Below, piece by piece: positions 1 to 9,646 of a stretch of 64,000 nt of DNA. Location: the NCBI RefSeq assembly GCF_001939115.1, contig NZ_MQTZ01000054.1:1-64000 (forward strand), read 5' to 3'. Source of the DNA: Leptolyngbya sp. 'hensonii' (GTDB taxonomy: Bacteria > Cyanobacteriota > Cyanobacteriia > GCF-001939115). Made by a program: the position numbers and the translations under genes. The notes under the pieces are model-generated. The model was given only the letters and a program-made list of their open reading frames with translations, was not told the origin of the DNA and made no database searches. The stretch's first letter is position 1. Each line of letters begins with the position of its first letter.

Positions 1-1113
1 CGCTTGCGGCAACAGGCCGAACGGTTGGGGGTGCAGATGAGCCTGTTGGAAGAACTCAATGGCATTGACCTGGCAAACCAGTCTCCCCGAGCTGCCCTGA
101 GTCGAGGTGGGTACGTGGAGCGATTGCAGGAGGCTCATCAGCAGGGATTACAGGGCATGGATGCGGTGATCTGGGCTCGGACCCGATCGTTCCTCAATCC
201 GGATACAGGGCAATGGAATGCTCCAGGGCTCGGAAATCGAGAGGATTCCATCAAGGCAGATCAGGGGCGGCGGTTTCGAGAAATTGCCCAGACCGTGGCC
301 AAACATCAGCAGCAGCAGGGGCTGATCGCAACCCAACCATCCATTTCACCCACTCAAATGCTGGCTGACGTTGCGCAGGCTCAGCCTCTTGCAATTCCCC
401 AATCGGAACTGATCACCCCTCAAAAACCACCCCCCCTACCTGGCCGCGAGACACCCGAGAGATTAGAGGGACTGCCGTCTGTCCATGCTTCCAGTCAAAC
501 GGCTGGGTTGGGAGCCCGGGAGGTACAATCCTCGATCGAGGCTGCTTCCCCCAAGGTCAGATCCTCGAAGAACCGGCTGGCCGAAAATTTACCGGCTGGG
601 AACGAAACTGCTGGGATGACCGTTGTTGGCCGGGGTTCGATTCCTACCTGGGGAGCCTTGCCTGGTAAGATTCCGATCGAAGCGATGACGGGTAAAGTCC
701 ATCGATTCATGCGCACTCTTGCCGTAGAGCAGTCACCGCCAGGATCAACTCGGAGGGAGCAGATTCTCAGGCTTCAGCGTCTCAGCTCAACGGTTCACCC
801 TACTTTGGAATCTGAGCCAGCCCAATCCGATCGTATCTCCCAGTCGATCTCCCCCCAGTCCATTTCCCCTTCGACTGTTCAACGGGACCAGATAGAAACA
901 GCCCCCGTTGCCCCTGAAACGGCTGAGGAGAATACCGGGTTACTGGTGGAGACTGCCTCATCAGGCCCCCCCAGATCAGGCCTTTCAGCAGCTACGATCG
1001 AGCACGAACCCAAACCATCTGCTGCCTCCGATCAGGCAACCCCTTCCCTACGGGAGGATGTTGCCGAACAAATTATTTTCCAGGATTTGCCGACGGTGGC
1101 CCCTGAAAACTGA
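1..1113 (+). CDS. Unrecognised protein, 5' end cut by window edge
   Basis: The reading frame is already open at base 1 and runs to TGA at 1111-1113, so the start probably lies outside the window; a TTG at base 4 is the first in-frame start-like codon but has no visible ribosome site. The first ~105 residues are charged and Gln-rich, with a motif around GNREDSIKADQGRR. The remaining ~260 residues are rich in Pro, Ser, Glu and Gln, with no hydrophobic core or membrane segment, which suggests an intrinsically disordered tail. I do not recognise the family. It ends directly against the stop of the convergent holB gene, with no base between them. Confidence 0.55.
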   Translation, partial: RLRQQAERLGVQMSLLEELNGIDLANQSPRAALSRGGYVERLQEAHQQGLQGMDAVIWARTRSFLNPDTGQWNAPGLGNREDSIKADQGRRFREIAQTVAKHQQQQGLIATQPSISPTQMLADVAQAQPLAIPQSELITPQKPPPLPGRETPERLEGLPSVHASSQTAGLGAREVQSSIEAASPKVRSSKNRLAENLPAGNETAGMTVVGRGSIPTWGALPGKIPIEAMTGKVHRFMRTLAVEQSPPGSTRREQILRLQRLSSTVHPTLESEPAQSDRISQSISPQSISPSTVQRDQIETAPVAPETAEENTGLLVETASSGPPRSGLSAATIEHEPKPSAASDQATPSLREDVAEQIIFQDLPTVAPEN

Positions 1114-2109
1114 TCAGCTTCTGCCCTCCGTCCCAATCAATCCCATTAACGTCACTTCCCATACCAGACGGGGCTGGGCAAATCCTGAAAGGCAGCGACG
1201 GGCTTTTTCCAATTCCTGTAAGGGATTAATTTGGGTTGGTCTGACCTGACAGAGCCATTGCCAATAACACTGTTGCAGATAATCTACTAGCCACAGTTGT
1301 GCCTCAACCTCAAGGGCTTTATCAATTTGTCGGGCCAGATCAAGGGCCGCCCGCACCGACTGGGGAAACTGCCGCAGGGTTGCGAGCAGATCAGGAGGAA
1401 TGGCCTGGAGTTGCTGCCAATGGCCGATCGCAGCACCGGGACTGCCCTGAGCCAGGGTCAGGACCTCTGGATGGGCAAGAATCTCGCTCTGATTGGCTTG
1501 AGTCAGCACCTCTGCCATGGCGGTCGCCGTTAACCGCCTAAAAGGAATGCGCTGGCAGCGGGAAACCAGCGTCGGCAACAGCGCCTCTGGGCCTGGCGCG
1601 ATCAAAATGAAAGTAGCCTGTCCAGGTTCTTCGAGGGTTTTGAGGAGAGCGTTAGCGGCTGGTTCTGCCATGGTCTCTGCCTCGTTCAGCACCACGATCG
1701 AACGAGTTGCTTCCAGAGGCGGGCGACCAAGAAACTGGACTACTTCCCGAATTTGCTCCAGTCGGATTTGAGGTGGTGTTTTGCGTTTAATGCCTGCCGC
1801 CGCCGCTTCAGCAGCGGAAAATCGATTGCCCTGATAGAGATAGGTAGGTTCTACCCACAGCAGGTCAGGGTGGTTGCCTTGCTGAAGACGAGTTCGCAAA
1901 CTGGTAGACGCCTTTCCTGTGCCTGGGGAACCTGGGCGCAGGCTCAAAAATAAGCGTTCAATAAAACATTGGGCAGCCAAACGACGCCCAACACCACTAG
2001 GTCCGGCAAACAGGTAGGCGGGGGCAACCCGATCACAGTCAACGGCCCGTTCCAATAATTCGATCGCCTGCTCCTGCTCTATGAGAGGGCTGAAACTGGA
2101 TAATTCCAT
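1114..2109 (-). CDS. holB: DNA polymerase III subunit delta' (clamp loader)
   Basis: Subunit of the clamp-loader complex that opens the beta sliding clamp at primer-template junctions. The 331-residue length is normal. A P-loop-like GPSGVGRR near residue 38 lacks the Walker lysine, as expected for delta', which does not hydrolyse ATP. The diagnostic block with NALLKTLEEP and the following SRCQRIPFR, which carries the SRC motif, is intact. It overlaps the upstream tmk gene by 31 bases, so the pair is probably co-transcribed and translationally coupled. The tmk-holB pairing is common in bacteria. Confidence 0.93.
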   Translation of the reverse strand: MELSSFSPLIEQEQAIELLERAVDCDRVAPAYLFAGPSGVGRRLAAQCFIERLFLSLRPGSPGTGKASTSLRTRLQQGNHPDLLWVEPTYLYQGNRFSAAEAAAAGIKRKTPPQIRLEQIREVVQFLGRPPLEATRSIVVLNEAETMAEPAANALLKTLEEPGQATFILIAPGPEALLPTLVSRCQRIPFRRLTATAMAEVLTQANQSEILAHPEVLTLAQGSPGAAIGHWQQLQAIPPDLLATLRQFPQSVRAALDLARQIDKALEVEAQLWLVDYLQQCYWQWLCQVRPTQINPLQELEKARRCLSGFAQPRLVWEVTLMGLIGTEGRS

Positions 2110-2744
2110 GCGGTTAGTCGTTGTTTCACAAGATTCCGAATCTGCTCTGTAACTTCCGCTGTACTCAAGCTGGCATCAATCCGCACAATCCTCTCAGGAT
2201 AGGTTGCGGCCAACTCTCGATACCCTTGTTGCACTCGCTGGTGGAAGGCCAAATCGGCCTGTTCAATCCGGTCAATAGCCCCTCGTTTTTGGGTCCGGGC
2301 CAGCCCCACTTCAACTGCCACATCCAGCCAGATTGTCAAATCACTTTCCAGACCATCTGTCGCGATCCGATTGAGTTGATGAATCAGATCCATCTTTAAG
2401 CCACGGCCATAGCCCTGATAGGCAATGGTGGAATCTGTGTAGCGATCGCAGAGCACAATCGCACCAGCCGCGAGTTTTGGCCTCAGAAAACCTGCCACAT
2501 GCTGGGCTCGATCGGCTGCATAAAGCATGAGTTCAGTCATATCCTGGACAGGTGCTTCTCCAGGAGGATTGAGCAGTAAGCGCCGAATTTCCCGACCCAG
2601 TTCTGTTCCCCCGGGCTGACAGGTTAACTGAATGTCAGGCAGCAGTCCTTCTATCTCCTGGGTTAACCAGGCATAAAGTTGCTGAATTTGAGTGGTCTTG
2701 CCTCCACCCTCTACACCCTCAAATACAATTAATTGACCTTGCAT
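2079..2744 (-). CDS. tmk: Thymidylate kinase
   Basis: Phosphorylates dTMP to dTDP in the cytoplasm for dTTP synthesis. The protein has 221 residues, slightly above the family norm of about 210. Residues 8-17 form the P-loop (FEGVEGGGKT). The DRYTDSTIAYQG block around residue 100 is the DR(Y/F) motif that binds dTMP. The lid region near residue 150 is Arg-rich (RTQKRGAIDRIE). It starts at ATG and overlaps holB at its 3' end; both encode nucleotide supply and replisome functions. Confidence 0.95.
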   Translation of the reverse strand: MQGQLIVFEGVEGGGKTTQIQQLYAWLTQEIEGLLPDIQLTCQPGGTELGREIRRLLLNPPGEAPVQDMTELMLYAADRAQHVAGFLRPKLAAGAIVLCDRYTDSTIAYQGYGRGLKMDLIHQLNRIATDGLESDLTIWLDVAVEVGLARTQKRGAIDRIEQADLAFHQRVQQGYRELAATYPERIVRIDASLSTAEVTEQIRNLVKQRLTAWNYPVSALS

Positions 2745-2945
2745 AGCTCCACATTTTAATTATTGGTTTTCCAGGCTTATTAGGATTTTCTATAAAAACC
2801 ATAGCTGAAGCCATCGGTAAAGCCGTGGGGATTCCCCTCAAAAGGCTCAATAAAACTGTTGCAATTGAGAGGGATCGCACCCTGATTTAGGATTTATTCA
2901 GATATGATGGGGAAGGTTTAATTGTTCGGAACGGCTATATCTGAT

Positions 2946-3293
2946 ATGGCTCGATACACCTGTCTATTTACAGTGGCGGCACCCGTAAAGAGCCTGCCAT
3001 CACTTCTGAGCAAGACTCTTGAGTCCTGCAATCTGGACGTGATTTATGATACCGGTGATTACATGATGGCACGGGAAATTCCGGGCCATGTTTCTTATGC
3101 AAAACTAGTCACCGTTGAGGTTTTAATCGATAAGACAACAGCCTCTGATGCGGGAATTCGAATGAATTTTGTGGTCAAAAATGAAGAACTACCTTTACAG
3201 GTAGAGAATCACTGCCGTAAGATTTTTGATCTTGTGAATCAGGCCGTGATTGAAAATGACCACTGGCAATTGATCGAAAGTGTTTCAGGTTGA
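2946..3293 (+). CDS. Conserved small cytoplasmic protein, function unknown
   Basis: I chose the ATG at 2946, giving 115 residues (MARYTCLFTV...). An in-frame TTG at 2922 would add eight residues but has nothing to recommend it. The protein is soluble, with alternating strands and helices and no signal or membrane segment. Its beginning (TCLFTVAAPVKSLPSLLSKTLESCNLDVIYDTGDYMMARE) reads like a compact alpha/beta fold of the kind seen in small conserved cyanobacterial proteins, but I cannot name it. It stands alone, divergent from tmk. Confidence 0.7.
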   Translation: MARYTCLFTVAAPVKSLPSLLSKTLESCNLDVIYDTGDYMMAREIPGHVSYAKLVTVEVLIDKTTASDAGIRMNFVVKNEELPLQVENHCRKIFDLVNQAVIENDHWQLIESVSG

Positions 3294-3496
3294 TAAGCCC
3301 GGAACAATATTCCTATCGGAATCAAAATCTTTACAGCCCTAAAGGTGGACCTCAAAAACATCTTTTCGCATTTCTATTGTCCCTTTCCACGGTTCCCTAA
3401 ACAGTCAAAAAGGAAATTAGAAGGTAGCCCCTTGCAGGGATCACGCTTTGCTAAATGGCTATTGACTCAAGAATCACAAATCTCATCTTCAATGAA

Positions 3497-3919
3497 CTAA
3501 TCTTCTGGGTCACCCACCATATTGGGGCTGATCAAAGTGATATCAAACTCATCGGGGGGGACCGTAGAGATGGACTGCTGATCCAGCAGGTAGTAAATGG
3601 CCCGAACTTGAGGCCCAAATACGATCTCATCTTCATCTTGAAGATTGTGAGCCTGTAGCTTACGCCCATTAATTAAAAGCCCATTTGCGCTGGGCTTGCC
3701 CTTGAGATTACCATCGACGATCCGGTAATAATAGGTGCCATCTTCGTGGGGCAATTGAACCAGGGTGGCATGGCGGCGCGAAACAAACTGCGAAACCAGA
3801 CGGATATCACACTTCGGATCTCTGCCGATCGAATAGACCGGACTATTGAGTATGAACTCCCGCCGTCCCTTATCATCTTCAAGGATCAGTAGGTGGTTTT
3901 GTTGCACTTCTGGAGCCAT
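3497..3919 (-). CDS. FHA domain protein
   Basis: Single forkhead-associated domain of 140 residues, a fold that binds phosphothreonine peptides. The conserved features are present: SIGRDPKCDIRL (the Gly-Arg pair of the phosphopeptide loop), the VSRRHA block (Ser-Arg and His contacts) and the NGLLING turn near residue 80. A short acidic tail (DPED) follows. There is no other domain, so it is probably an adaptor that reads Ser/Thr kinase signals. No kinase gene is in the window. It starts at ATG 3919, downstream of a gene-free gap after the P-ATPase. Confidence 0.88.
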   Translation of the reverse strand: MAPEVQQNHLLILEDDKGRREFILNSPVYSIGRDPKCDIRLVSQFVSRRHATLVQLPHEDGTYYYRIVDGNLKGKPSANGLLINGRKLQAHNLQDEDEIVFGPQVRAIYYLLDQQSISTVPPDEFDITLISPNMVGDPED

Positions 3920-4273
3920 TGAGTAGGAGATGGTAGGGTGTGTAGAACGTTTTGAAGAACCATTCAGAGATAAGGTCTAAAGGGGAATGCATCAAGAGAT
4001 AATGCATTGAAAAAATTCAAATTGGAAGTTTAAAGCAGGGAGCGATGAAGCATCTTTCAAAATAAATTCTAAACCAATGAGCTTTAGGCCCAGACGACTC
4101 TTCAATGTCAGTCGTCAGTTTACTTGAAACTCACTTGCAATCTACCTTGAATAGTCTACTTTTAACAGTCTACTGGCAGTAGCTTACTTACCATAGGTCG
4201 TTGAAACAAATAATCGCAGTAGATAGTTACATTGACTGGAAGCGAGTAGAAAGCAAGAGAGAATCACAACCGT
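3920..4273. other. Gene-free interval with a short hairpin
   Basis: About 350 bases between the end of the P-ATPase and the start of the FHA gene, both on the minus strand. The only structure I see is a 7-bp inverted repeat (GACGACT at 4093-4099 and AGTCGTC at 4110-4116, 10-base loop) without a T-run. It may end P-ATPase transcripts or be incidental. A short open frame around 4201-4392 is only the antisense of the P-ATPase end. Confidence 0.4.
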
Positions 4274-6862
4274 TTACATATCAATCGTTTTTAGACTTAG
4301 CATATCGCAACTACTATTTTGACATTCTGTTGCCTCTGATGCAAAGGCTGTACCGGATAGATGCCTGTGACCTTGCAGCAATAGGGAGTTGAGGACAACG
4401 CTAATAGAACTGCAAGCCATCATTGCCCCTGCCGCAGCTGGATTCAGGAACATGCCAAAGGCTGGCAGTAGAATACCCGCAGCAATAGGAATACCCAGTA
4501 GATTATAAACAAAAGCCCAGAAAAGATTCTGGCGAATTTTAGTAAACGTTGCCTGACTGAGGCGGATCGACTCTACAACATCCATCAGGCGATTGTGCAT
4601 CAAGACGACTGAGGCTGTCTCAATTGCAACTTCTGTGGCAGAGTGAAGGGCCATACTGATATCAGCCTGAGCCAATGCAGGGGCATCATTGATGCCATCT
4701 CCAACCATCCCCACCACACAGTTTGAATTTTGAAGTGTGAATTTTGATAACTCAGGAGCATGGCCCTGCTGCAAGGCAGCAATCACCGCTGCTTTCTCCT
4801 GGGGTTGTACTTCTGCCCGAATCTGATCTGGTCTCAAGCCCAGTTCTTTACCAATGCTCCGGGCTACCTCCCAGCGATCCCCGGTGAGCAGAATCGTTTG
4901 CAGCCCCATGGCCTGAAGCTGCTGAATCGTCATTTGAGCATCCGATCTCAGTCTATCCATCAGACCAATCAAGCCTACTATCTCCCGATCCAGAGCAATG
5001 TAGATAACGGTTTTGCCTGTTTGGGCTAATTCCAGCACTCGCTCCTGGACGGCAGTCGAAACTGGAATTTCCTGGCCTTGCATCCAGGCCAGATTACCCA
5101 ATGTGACGGAGTGGTAGTCTGGCTGAGACGACTCAGCATCGAGGGAGACCTCGGCTGAAACACCCAACCCGGCTGAGGTCTGGAAATTATGGGCTGGTAG
5201 TGGGGCCAGTTCCTGCTGTCGGGCCTGGTGCTGAATGGCTGTGGCCACAGGATGGTGGGTCCCCTGCTCGACGGTGGCAGCCAGTTGCAGCAGCAAATCG
5301 GGAGACAGAGAAGAGAGGCCAGAGGGTATATTCTCTGTCTCACAGCCCATGTTCTGGACAACAATACAATCCGTGACAGAAGGTTGACCAACAGTCAGAG
5401 TCCCTGTCTTATCAAAAACCACAATATCCAGATGATGCATTTGTTCCAGAATGTCCCCGCCCCGAATCAGAATACCCCGCTCAGCTCCCAAACTGGAGCC
5501 CACCAGAATAGCAGTGGGCGTGGCTAATCCCAGGGCACAGGGGCAGGCAATCACCAGCACTGCAATGGCCAGTTTCAGACTCAGAAGCAAGGGCGATGTG
5601 GGATGGAGAAGCATATGAGGATGCTCCATGGCTGCCCCAGCCTGGTGGAGAACCTGTGGCCAGAGCGTTGTCCCAACAAAATACCAGAACAAAAAGGTCA
5701 GCAGGGCGATCGTCAAGATGCCATAGGTGAAATACCCAGCAACTAAATCTGCCAGGTGCTGGATGGGCGCTTTGCGAGTTTGAGCCGCCTCTACCAGAGC
5801 CACAATTTGAGCCAGGGTTGTTTCTTTACCGGTACGAGTTGCCTGGAAAACGATCGCCCCTGACTGGTTCAACGTACCAGCACTGACGGAGTCCCCCGAT
5901 TGCTTCAAGACTGGCATATATTCCCCAGTCAGCATGGATTCGTCCACCAGACTTTGCCCCACCAGGATTTCCCCATCGACTGGGATCTTCTCCCCCGGTA
6001 GCACCTGCAACCATTGCCCGACCTGAACCTGCTCCGCCAGAATTTCAACGGTGGGGGGCATTGGCCCCGCCTGCTCTGGGGGAGGGGCACAGGCATGGTT
6101 CTGCAGCAAACGAGCCACCCTGGGCTGCAGAGCTACGAGGGCCTGAAAAGAAGCCGCTGCCCGATTCCGGGCTCGCTGTTCCAGCAACCGCCCCAGGAGG
6201 ATAAAGCCTACTAGCATCACTGGTTCGTCGAAAAAACATTCCCAACCCAACTGAGGAGCCAGCAGGGCAACTGTACTGGCTATGTAGGATGCCATGGTGC
6301 CCATACTGACCAGGGTATTCATATTGGGAGTCCCCTGGCGGAGACCTCGCCAGCCCTCTACCAGAAGCGATCGGCCCGGCCCAAACAACGCCACTGTTGC
6401 CAACCCAAAGTGAAACCAGATATTGCTGAGACCCGGAATGGGCAGCCATCCCCACTGGCCTAAATGTCCCAGGCCCGACAACAGCAACAGAATGCTGGCC
6501 GTGACCACTCTCCAGATTTGCTGCAGGGCTTCCTGCCGCCGCTGCTCAGACAAATCCTGTAACTTGGGAGAGAGGCCACCGCTCTCTTGCCACAGTTGGG
6601 GAGACAGGCGAGGTCGGGTGGGAAACCCTGACTCTGTTAAATGTTGGGCGAGACCGATGGGATCAACCTGTCCCGCTTCAATCTCAACAACAGCCACTTC
6701 TGTAACCAGGTTGACACAGGCTGAAGTGACACCAGGATAGTGGCGCAGGCGATTCTCGACCGACCGCAAACAACCGGCGCACTTCATCCCGGTAACATCC
6801 AGAATTAGAGTTTCGATCGCGCTGCCTGTTGTAGGCGCACCGGCCTCAGGGAGGAGTTGCAT
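4274..6862 (-). CDS. Copper-type P1B ATPase (CtaA-like)
   Basis: Membrane pump for monovalent copper, 862 residues from the ATG at 6862; in-frame GTG 6931 and ATG 6919 further upstream are alternatives. An N-terminal heavy-metal domain carries GMKCAGC. Next come the membrane helices, a TGE loop, the CPC metal-binding helix (IACPCALG), the phosphorylation site DKTGTLT, and the hinge GDGINDAP. The [10 protein letters not shown] segment and the Cys-Ala-Gly-Cys metal site resemble cyanobacterial CtaA, which supplies copper for plastocyanin and cytochrome oxidase, more than PacS; I infer this from memory. An insertion of about 15 residues ([12 protein letters not shown]) just before VVGMVGDG is encoded by an AT-rich repeat. 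No regulator or chaperone gene is adjacent. Confidence 0.9.
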   Translation of the reverse strand: MQLLPEAGAPTTGSAIETLILDVTGMKCAGCLRSVENRLRHYPGVTSACVNLVTEVAVVEIEAGQVDPIGLAQHLTESGFPTRPRLSPQLWQESGGLSPKLQDLSEQRRQEALQQIWRVVTASILLLLSGLGHLGQWGWLPIPGLSNIWFHFGLATVALFGPGRSLLVEGWRGLRQGTPNMNTLVSMGTMASYIASTVALLAPQLGWECFFDEPVMLVGFILLGRLLEQRARNRAAASFQALVALQPRVARLLQNHACAPPPEQAGPMPPTVEILAEQVQVGQWLQVLPGEKIPVDGEILVGQSLVDESMLTGEYMPVLKQSGDSVSAGTLNQSGAIVFQATRTGKETTLAQIVALVEAAQTRKAPIQHLADLVAGYFTYGILTIALLTFLFWYFVGTTLWPQVLHQAGAAMEHPHMLLHPTSPLLLSLKLAIAVLVIACPCALGLATPTAILVGSSLGAERGILIRGGDILEQMHHLDIVVFDKTGTLTVGQPSVTDCIVVQNMGCETENIPSGLSSLSPDLLLQLAATVEQGTHHPVATAIQHQARQQELAPLPAHNFQTSAGLGVSAEVSLDAESSQPDYHSVTLGNLAWMQGQEIPVSTAVQERVLELAQTGKTVIYIALDREIVGLIGLMDRLRSDAQMTIQQLQAMGLQTILLTGDRWEVARSIGKELGLRPDQIRAEVQPQEKAAVIAALQQGHAPELSKFTLQNSNCVVGMVGDGINDAPALAQADISMALHSATEVAIETASVVLMHNRLMDVVESIRLSQATFTKIRQNLFWAFVYNLLGIPIAAGILLPAFGMFLNPAAAGAMMACSSISVVLNSLLLQGHRHLSGTAFASEATECQNSSCDMLSLKTIDM

Positions 6863-7037
6863 GGGACTGGGTGAACTATAGAGGGTTAGCAAACAGACAA
6901 AATTGTTCCCTTTAAGCATAGCGGAGCACACTCTTAATACTGCAGGCGCAGCTACGCTTCTCCCTGGTTTCCATTAATTTTTCTTGAGAAAACCTGGAAA
7001 AACGTGGGGGAATGGGTAGACAGTTTATCGTTTCAAT

Positions 7038-7051
7038 GATACAAGTGTTCT
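7038..7051 (+). promoter_or_regulatory. Candidate LexA operator
   Basis: GATACAAGTGTTCT lies 32 bases before the lexA ATG at 7084. It matches the published cyanobacterial LexA box RGTACNNNDGTWCB at every defined position except the second (A for G). Position just upstream of lexA suggests autoregulation. It also argues for the 7084 start, because a start at 7012 would put the box inside the gene. Confidence 0.55.
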
Positions 7052-7083
7052 ATGGACTAAATTCAAAACCCCCTGCCCTGCTT

Positions 7084-7698
7084 ATGGAAGCTCTCACTGA
7101 AGCTCAACAAGAGTTATATGATTGGCTGGTGCAATATATCCGCGAACATCAGCACTCTCCTTCAATTCGACAAATGATGCATGCGATGAAGTTGAAGTCG
7201 CCTGCACCGGTTCAGAGTCGTCTGGAACATCTCCGAGATAAAGGATACATTGAATGGACAGAAGGCAGAGCCCGGACCATTCGGATTCTCCGTGGGGTGC
7301 CTCAGGGAGTCCCTATTAAGGGGGCCATCGCTGCCGGAGGGTTAATCGAACCCTTTACAGATGAAATGGAGCAGTTAGATCTGTCATCTCTCTTGATCCA
7401 TCCTCAGTACTATGCCCTGCGTGTCACTGGGGACAGCATGATCGAAGCTTTAATTGCAGATGGGGATGTGGTGATCATGAAACCCGTCCCGGATTCAAAG
7501 GCAGTTCGCAATGGGACGATCGTGGCTGCTCGGGTTGAGGGGCATGGCAATACCCTGAAGTACTTCCATCGGGAAGGCAGCAAAGTCAAATTAATCCCTG
7601 CGAACCAGAATTACACCCCGATCGAAGCCCATGCTGGCCAGGTTCAGGTTCAGGGTGCCTTAGTCGGGGTTTGGCGAGGGTATAACGCTACTCCTTAG
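7084..7698 (+). CDS. lexA: LexA repressor
   Basis: Transcriptional repressor with an N-terminal winged helix and a C-terminal S24 self-cleaving domain. The 204-residue length from ATG 7084 is close to E. coli LexA (202). The cleavage bond Ala84-Gly85 (AIAAGGL), nucleophile Ser118 (TGDSMIEA) and general base Lys159 (NTLKYF) are all present, so self-cleavage should be possible. This contrasts with Synechocystis 6803 LexA, reported to lack key residues and to act outside the SOS response. A matching operator lies 32 bases upstream. An in-frame extension to 7012 is unlikely. Confidence 0.93.
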   Translation: MEALTEAQQELYDWLVQYIREHQHSPSIRQMMHAMKLKSPAPVQSRLEHLRDKGYIEWTEGRARTIRILRGVPQGVPIKGAIAAGGLIEPFTDEMEQLDLSSLLIHPQYYALRVTGDSMIEALIADGDVVIMKPVPDSKAVRNGTIVAARVEGHGNTLKYFHREGSKVKLIPANQNYTPIEAHAGQVQVQGALVGVWRGYNATP

Positions 7699-7757
7699 AA
7701 TAGCCTTTCCTGAAATATCCTGGCTGATGCAGGCAGTCCTTCCATCTGTGGCAAGAT

Positions 7758-7809
7758 GGCTGAATGCTATGGCTGAATGCTATAGCTGAATGCTATGGCT
7801 GAATGCTAT
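7758..7809. repeat. 13-bp tandem repeat, four copies
   Basis: Four head-to-tail units of GGCTGAATGCTAT (third copy begins with A) fill most of the lexA-ampG gap. The unit is not a multiple of three and lies outside genes. A fifth partial unit may follow (AGAATGC). Copy number is likely to vary between strains. Confidence 0.85.
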
Positions 7810-7851
7810 AGAATGCCCCAGTCTTGATTTCAGGAAGGAGTTCTTTTCACT

Positions 7852-9357
7852 GTGGGTTCACGTCACTCCCTGCTGTATCTGTTTCAAAGCCGTAAAATGA
7901 TGCCCCTGCTGATGCTGGGCTTCTACTCTGGCTTACCTTTATTTCTTACCAGTCGAACGCTGCAACTGTGGATGCAGGATGCCAAGGTCGATTTGGGGGC
8001 AATTACCTTGTTTGGCTTAGTCAGCCTCCCCTATTCCCTCAAGTTCATCTGGTCTCCCCTCCTCGATCGATTTCATCCTCCCTTCCTGGGGCTACGGCGA
8101 GGCTGGTTGGCCTTAACCCAAATAGGTCTGGCGCTGGCGATCGGGGTCATGGCCCTACAACACCCCTCCCAAAACTCCCAGGTTTTGCAGGTGCTGGCTG
8201 TTAATACCCTGATCATTGCTTTCCTCAGTGCCACTCAAGATATCGCAGGAGATGCCTACCGAACAGAGATCCTGGAGCCCCAAGAACGGGAGATGGGGGC
8301 CTCTGTCTGGGTGTTCGGTTATCGGGTAGCTCTGTTTGCAACCAGTTCTATGGCCCTGGTATTGGCAGACTTTATTCCCTGGAACATTGTCTATGGACAA
8401 ATTGCCATCCTCATGGCTCTGGGAGTTGGGGCAACCCTCTGGGCCCCGAAACTCATCCAACCCCAGAATTCCCCCGCAACGGCTGCCCTATCAGTCAGAG
8501 ATATTCTGTTTATCCTTCTGATTGGTCTGGTCGTGACTGCTTTACTGGGCGGCGTCATTGCAGGCAGCATTCCATTGCCCATTTTTTATTGGGTCTTGGC
8601 CAGTTTACTAATAGGGTGGATTGCCATCGCGTTGCTCATCCCAGAGCATTGGCTCACCCAGGGAACCACGGAGCAATCGCCTCAATCGCTGCAAGATGCT
8701 GTAATCCTACCTTTGCGTGATTTTTTCCAGAATTTTGGTTTGCCTAAAGGTGGAACAATCCTGGTGTTTATTTTGCTTTATAAACTGGGGGATGCCCTGG
8801 TCGGCATCACGGGCAACCTGTTTCTGCGGGAATTGACCTTCAGTAAGGCGGAAATCGGTGCCATTCAGGGGGGGATGGGGTTTTTGGCCACAACGGTCGG
8901 CGTCCTACTGGGGGGCGTCATCCTGACAAAAATTGGGACCTATCGCGGACTCTGGGTCTTTGGTGCTCTGCAACTAGTCAGTAATCTGGGCTACTATGCT
9001 TTGGCCCTGACTGGGAAAGACTATTCCCTGCTTGTGCTTGCGATTAATATTGAAAACTTCTGTGCTGGTCTGGTGACAGTGGTAACGGTCGCTTTCTTAA
9101 TGAGCCTTTGCACACATCGCTTTACCACAACTCAGTTTGCCCTGTTTTCCAGCTTGATGGCGATCGGTCGGGATGTTTTATCCGCACCAGCAGGAGACAT
9201 CGCCAAGGCAACTGGCTGGCCAGTTTTCTTCCTGATTACCCTGGTAGCAGCAATACCAGGTTTGCTGCTGCTGCCCATCGTTGCCCCCTGGAACGCAAAA
9301 GTCAGCTCACAGGCTGCAAATTCTCTCCCATTAGATAGGAAGGATTCACACCCATAG
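7852..9357 (+). CDS. ampG: AmpG-family muropeptide permease (MFS)
   Basis: Inner-membrane permease predicted to import GlcNAc-anhydromuropeptides for cell-wall recycling. The 501 residues are mostly hydrophobic, with about 12-14 membrane spans. The N-terminus matches AmpG closely: LGFYSGLPLFLTSRTLQLWM, then SLKFIWSPLLDRF and LRRGWL, and SATQDIAGDAYRTE, which corresponds to the family's QDI.DA motif. It starts at GTG 7852, preceded by AAGGAG at 7835-7840. No beta-lactamase or AmpD gene is near. An AmpG-like transporter of another substrate cannot be excluded. Confidence 0.85.
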   Translation: MGSRHSLLYLFQSRKMMPLLMLGFYSGLPLFLTSRTLQLWMQDAKVDLGAITLFGLVSLPYSLKFIWSPLLDRFHPPFLGLRRGWLALTQIGLALAIGVMALQHPSQNSQVLQVLAVNTLIIAFLSATQDIAGDAYRTEILEPQEREMGASVWVFGYRVALFATSSMALVLADFIPWNIVYGQIAILMALGVGATLWAPKLIQPQNSPATAALSVRDILFILLIGLVVTALLGGVIAGSIPLPIFYWVLASLLIGWIAIALLIPEHWLTQGTTEQSPQSLQDAVILPLRDFFQNFGLPKGGTILVFILLYKLGDALVGITGNLFLRELTFSKAEIGAIQGGMGFLATTVGVLLGGVILTKIGTYRGLWVFGALQLVSNLGYYALALTGKDYSLLVLAINIENFCAGLVTVVTVAFLMSLCTHRFTTTQFALFSSLMAIGRDVLSAPAGDIAKATGWPVFFLITLVAAIPGLLLLPIVAPWNAKVSSQAANSLPLDRKDSHP

Positions 9358-9418
9358 TAGTAAACTATTTATGAGAAGTGTTACAAATTTTGATTAGTTT
9401 CTCATTTTTATACCTGCT

Positions 9419-9646
9419 ATGGCTTTATTTCGTCAGTACATCGCTCCCCTCCTGGTGGTGATCATCTTTGTGATCTCCCTGGTTGTGGTTAGTGCGCGGA
9501 TTTTTCTACCTGCAGATATGGCTGCCCCTGCGCCAACTGATCAGGTCAGCCAGTCTGCAGCGATTGGGGTGGCAGATCTGCCCCCGGCCCTCACCCATTT
9601 AATTAAGGGCCTACCCGATGACCCAGCCCTGGTTGAGCAATTCTAA
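9419..9646 (+). CDS. Small single-pass membrane protein
   Basis: A 75-residue protein starting at ATG 9419. Residues 9-32 form one strongly hydrophobic segment (YIAPLLVVIIFVISLVVVSA), followed by a short Pro/Ala-rich polar region. Its last 29 bases overlap the start of the acetyltransferase gene, which suggests translational coupling. I do not recognise a family; the overlap and clear membrane segment argue that it is real. Confidence 0.55.
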   Translation: MALFRQYIAPLLVVIIFVISLVVVSARIFLPADMAAPAPTDQVSQSAAIGVADLPPALTHLIKGLPDDPALVEQF

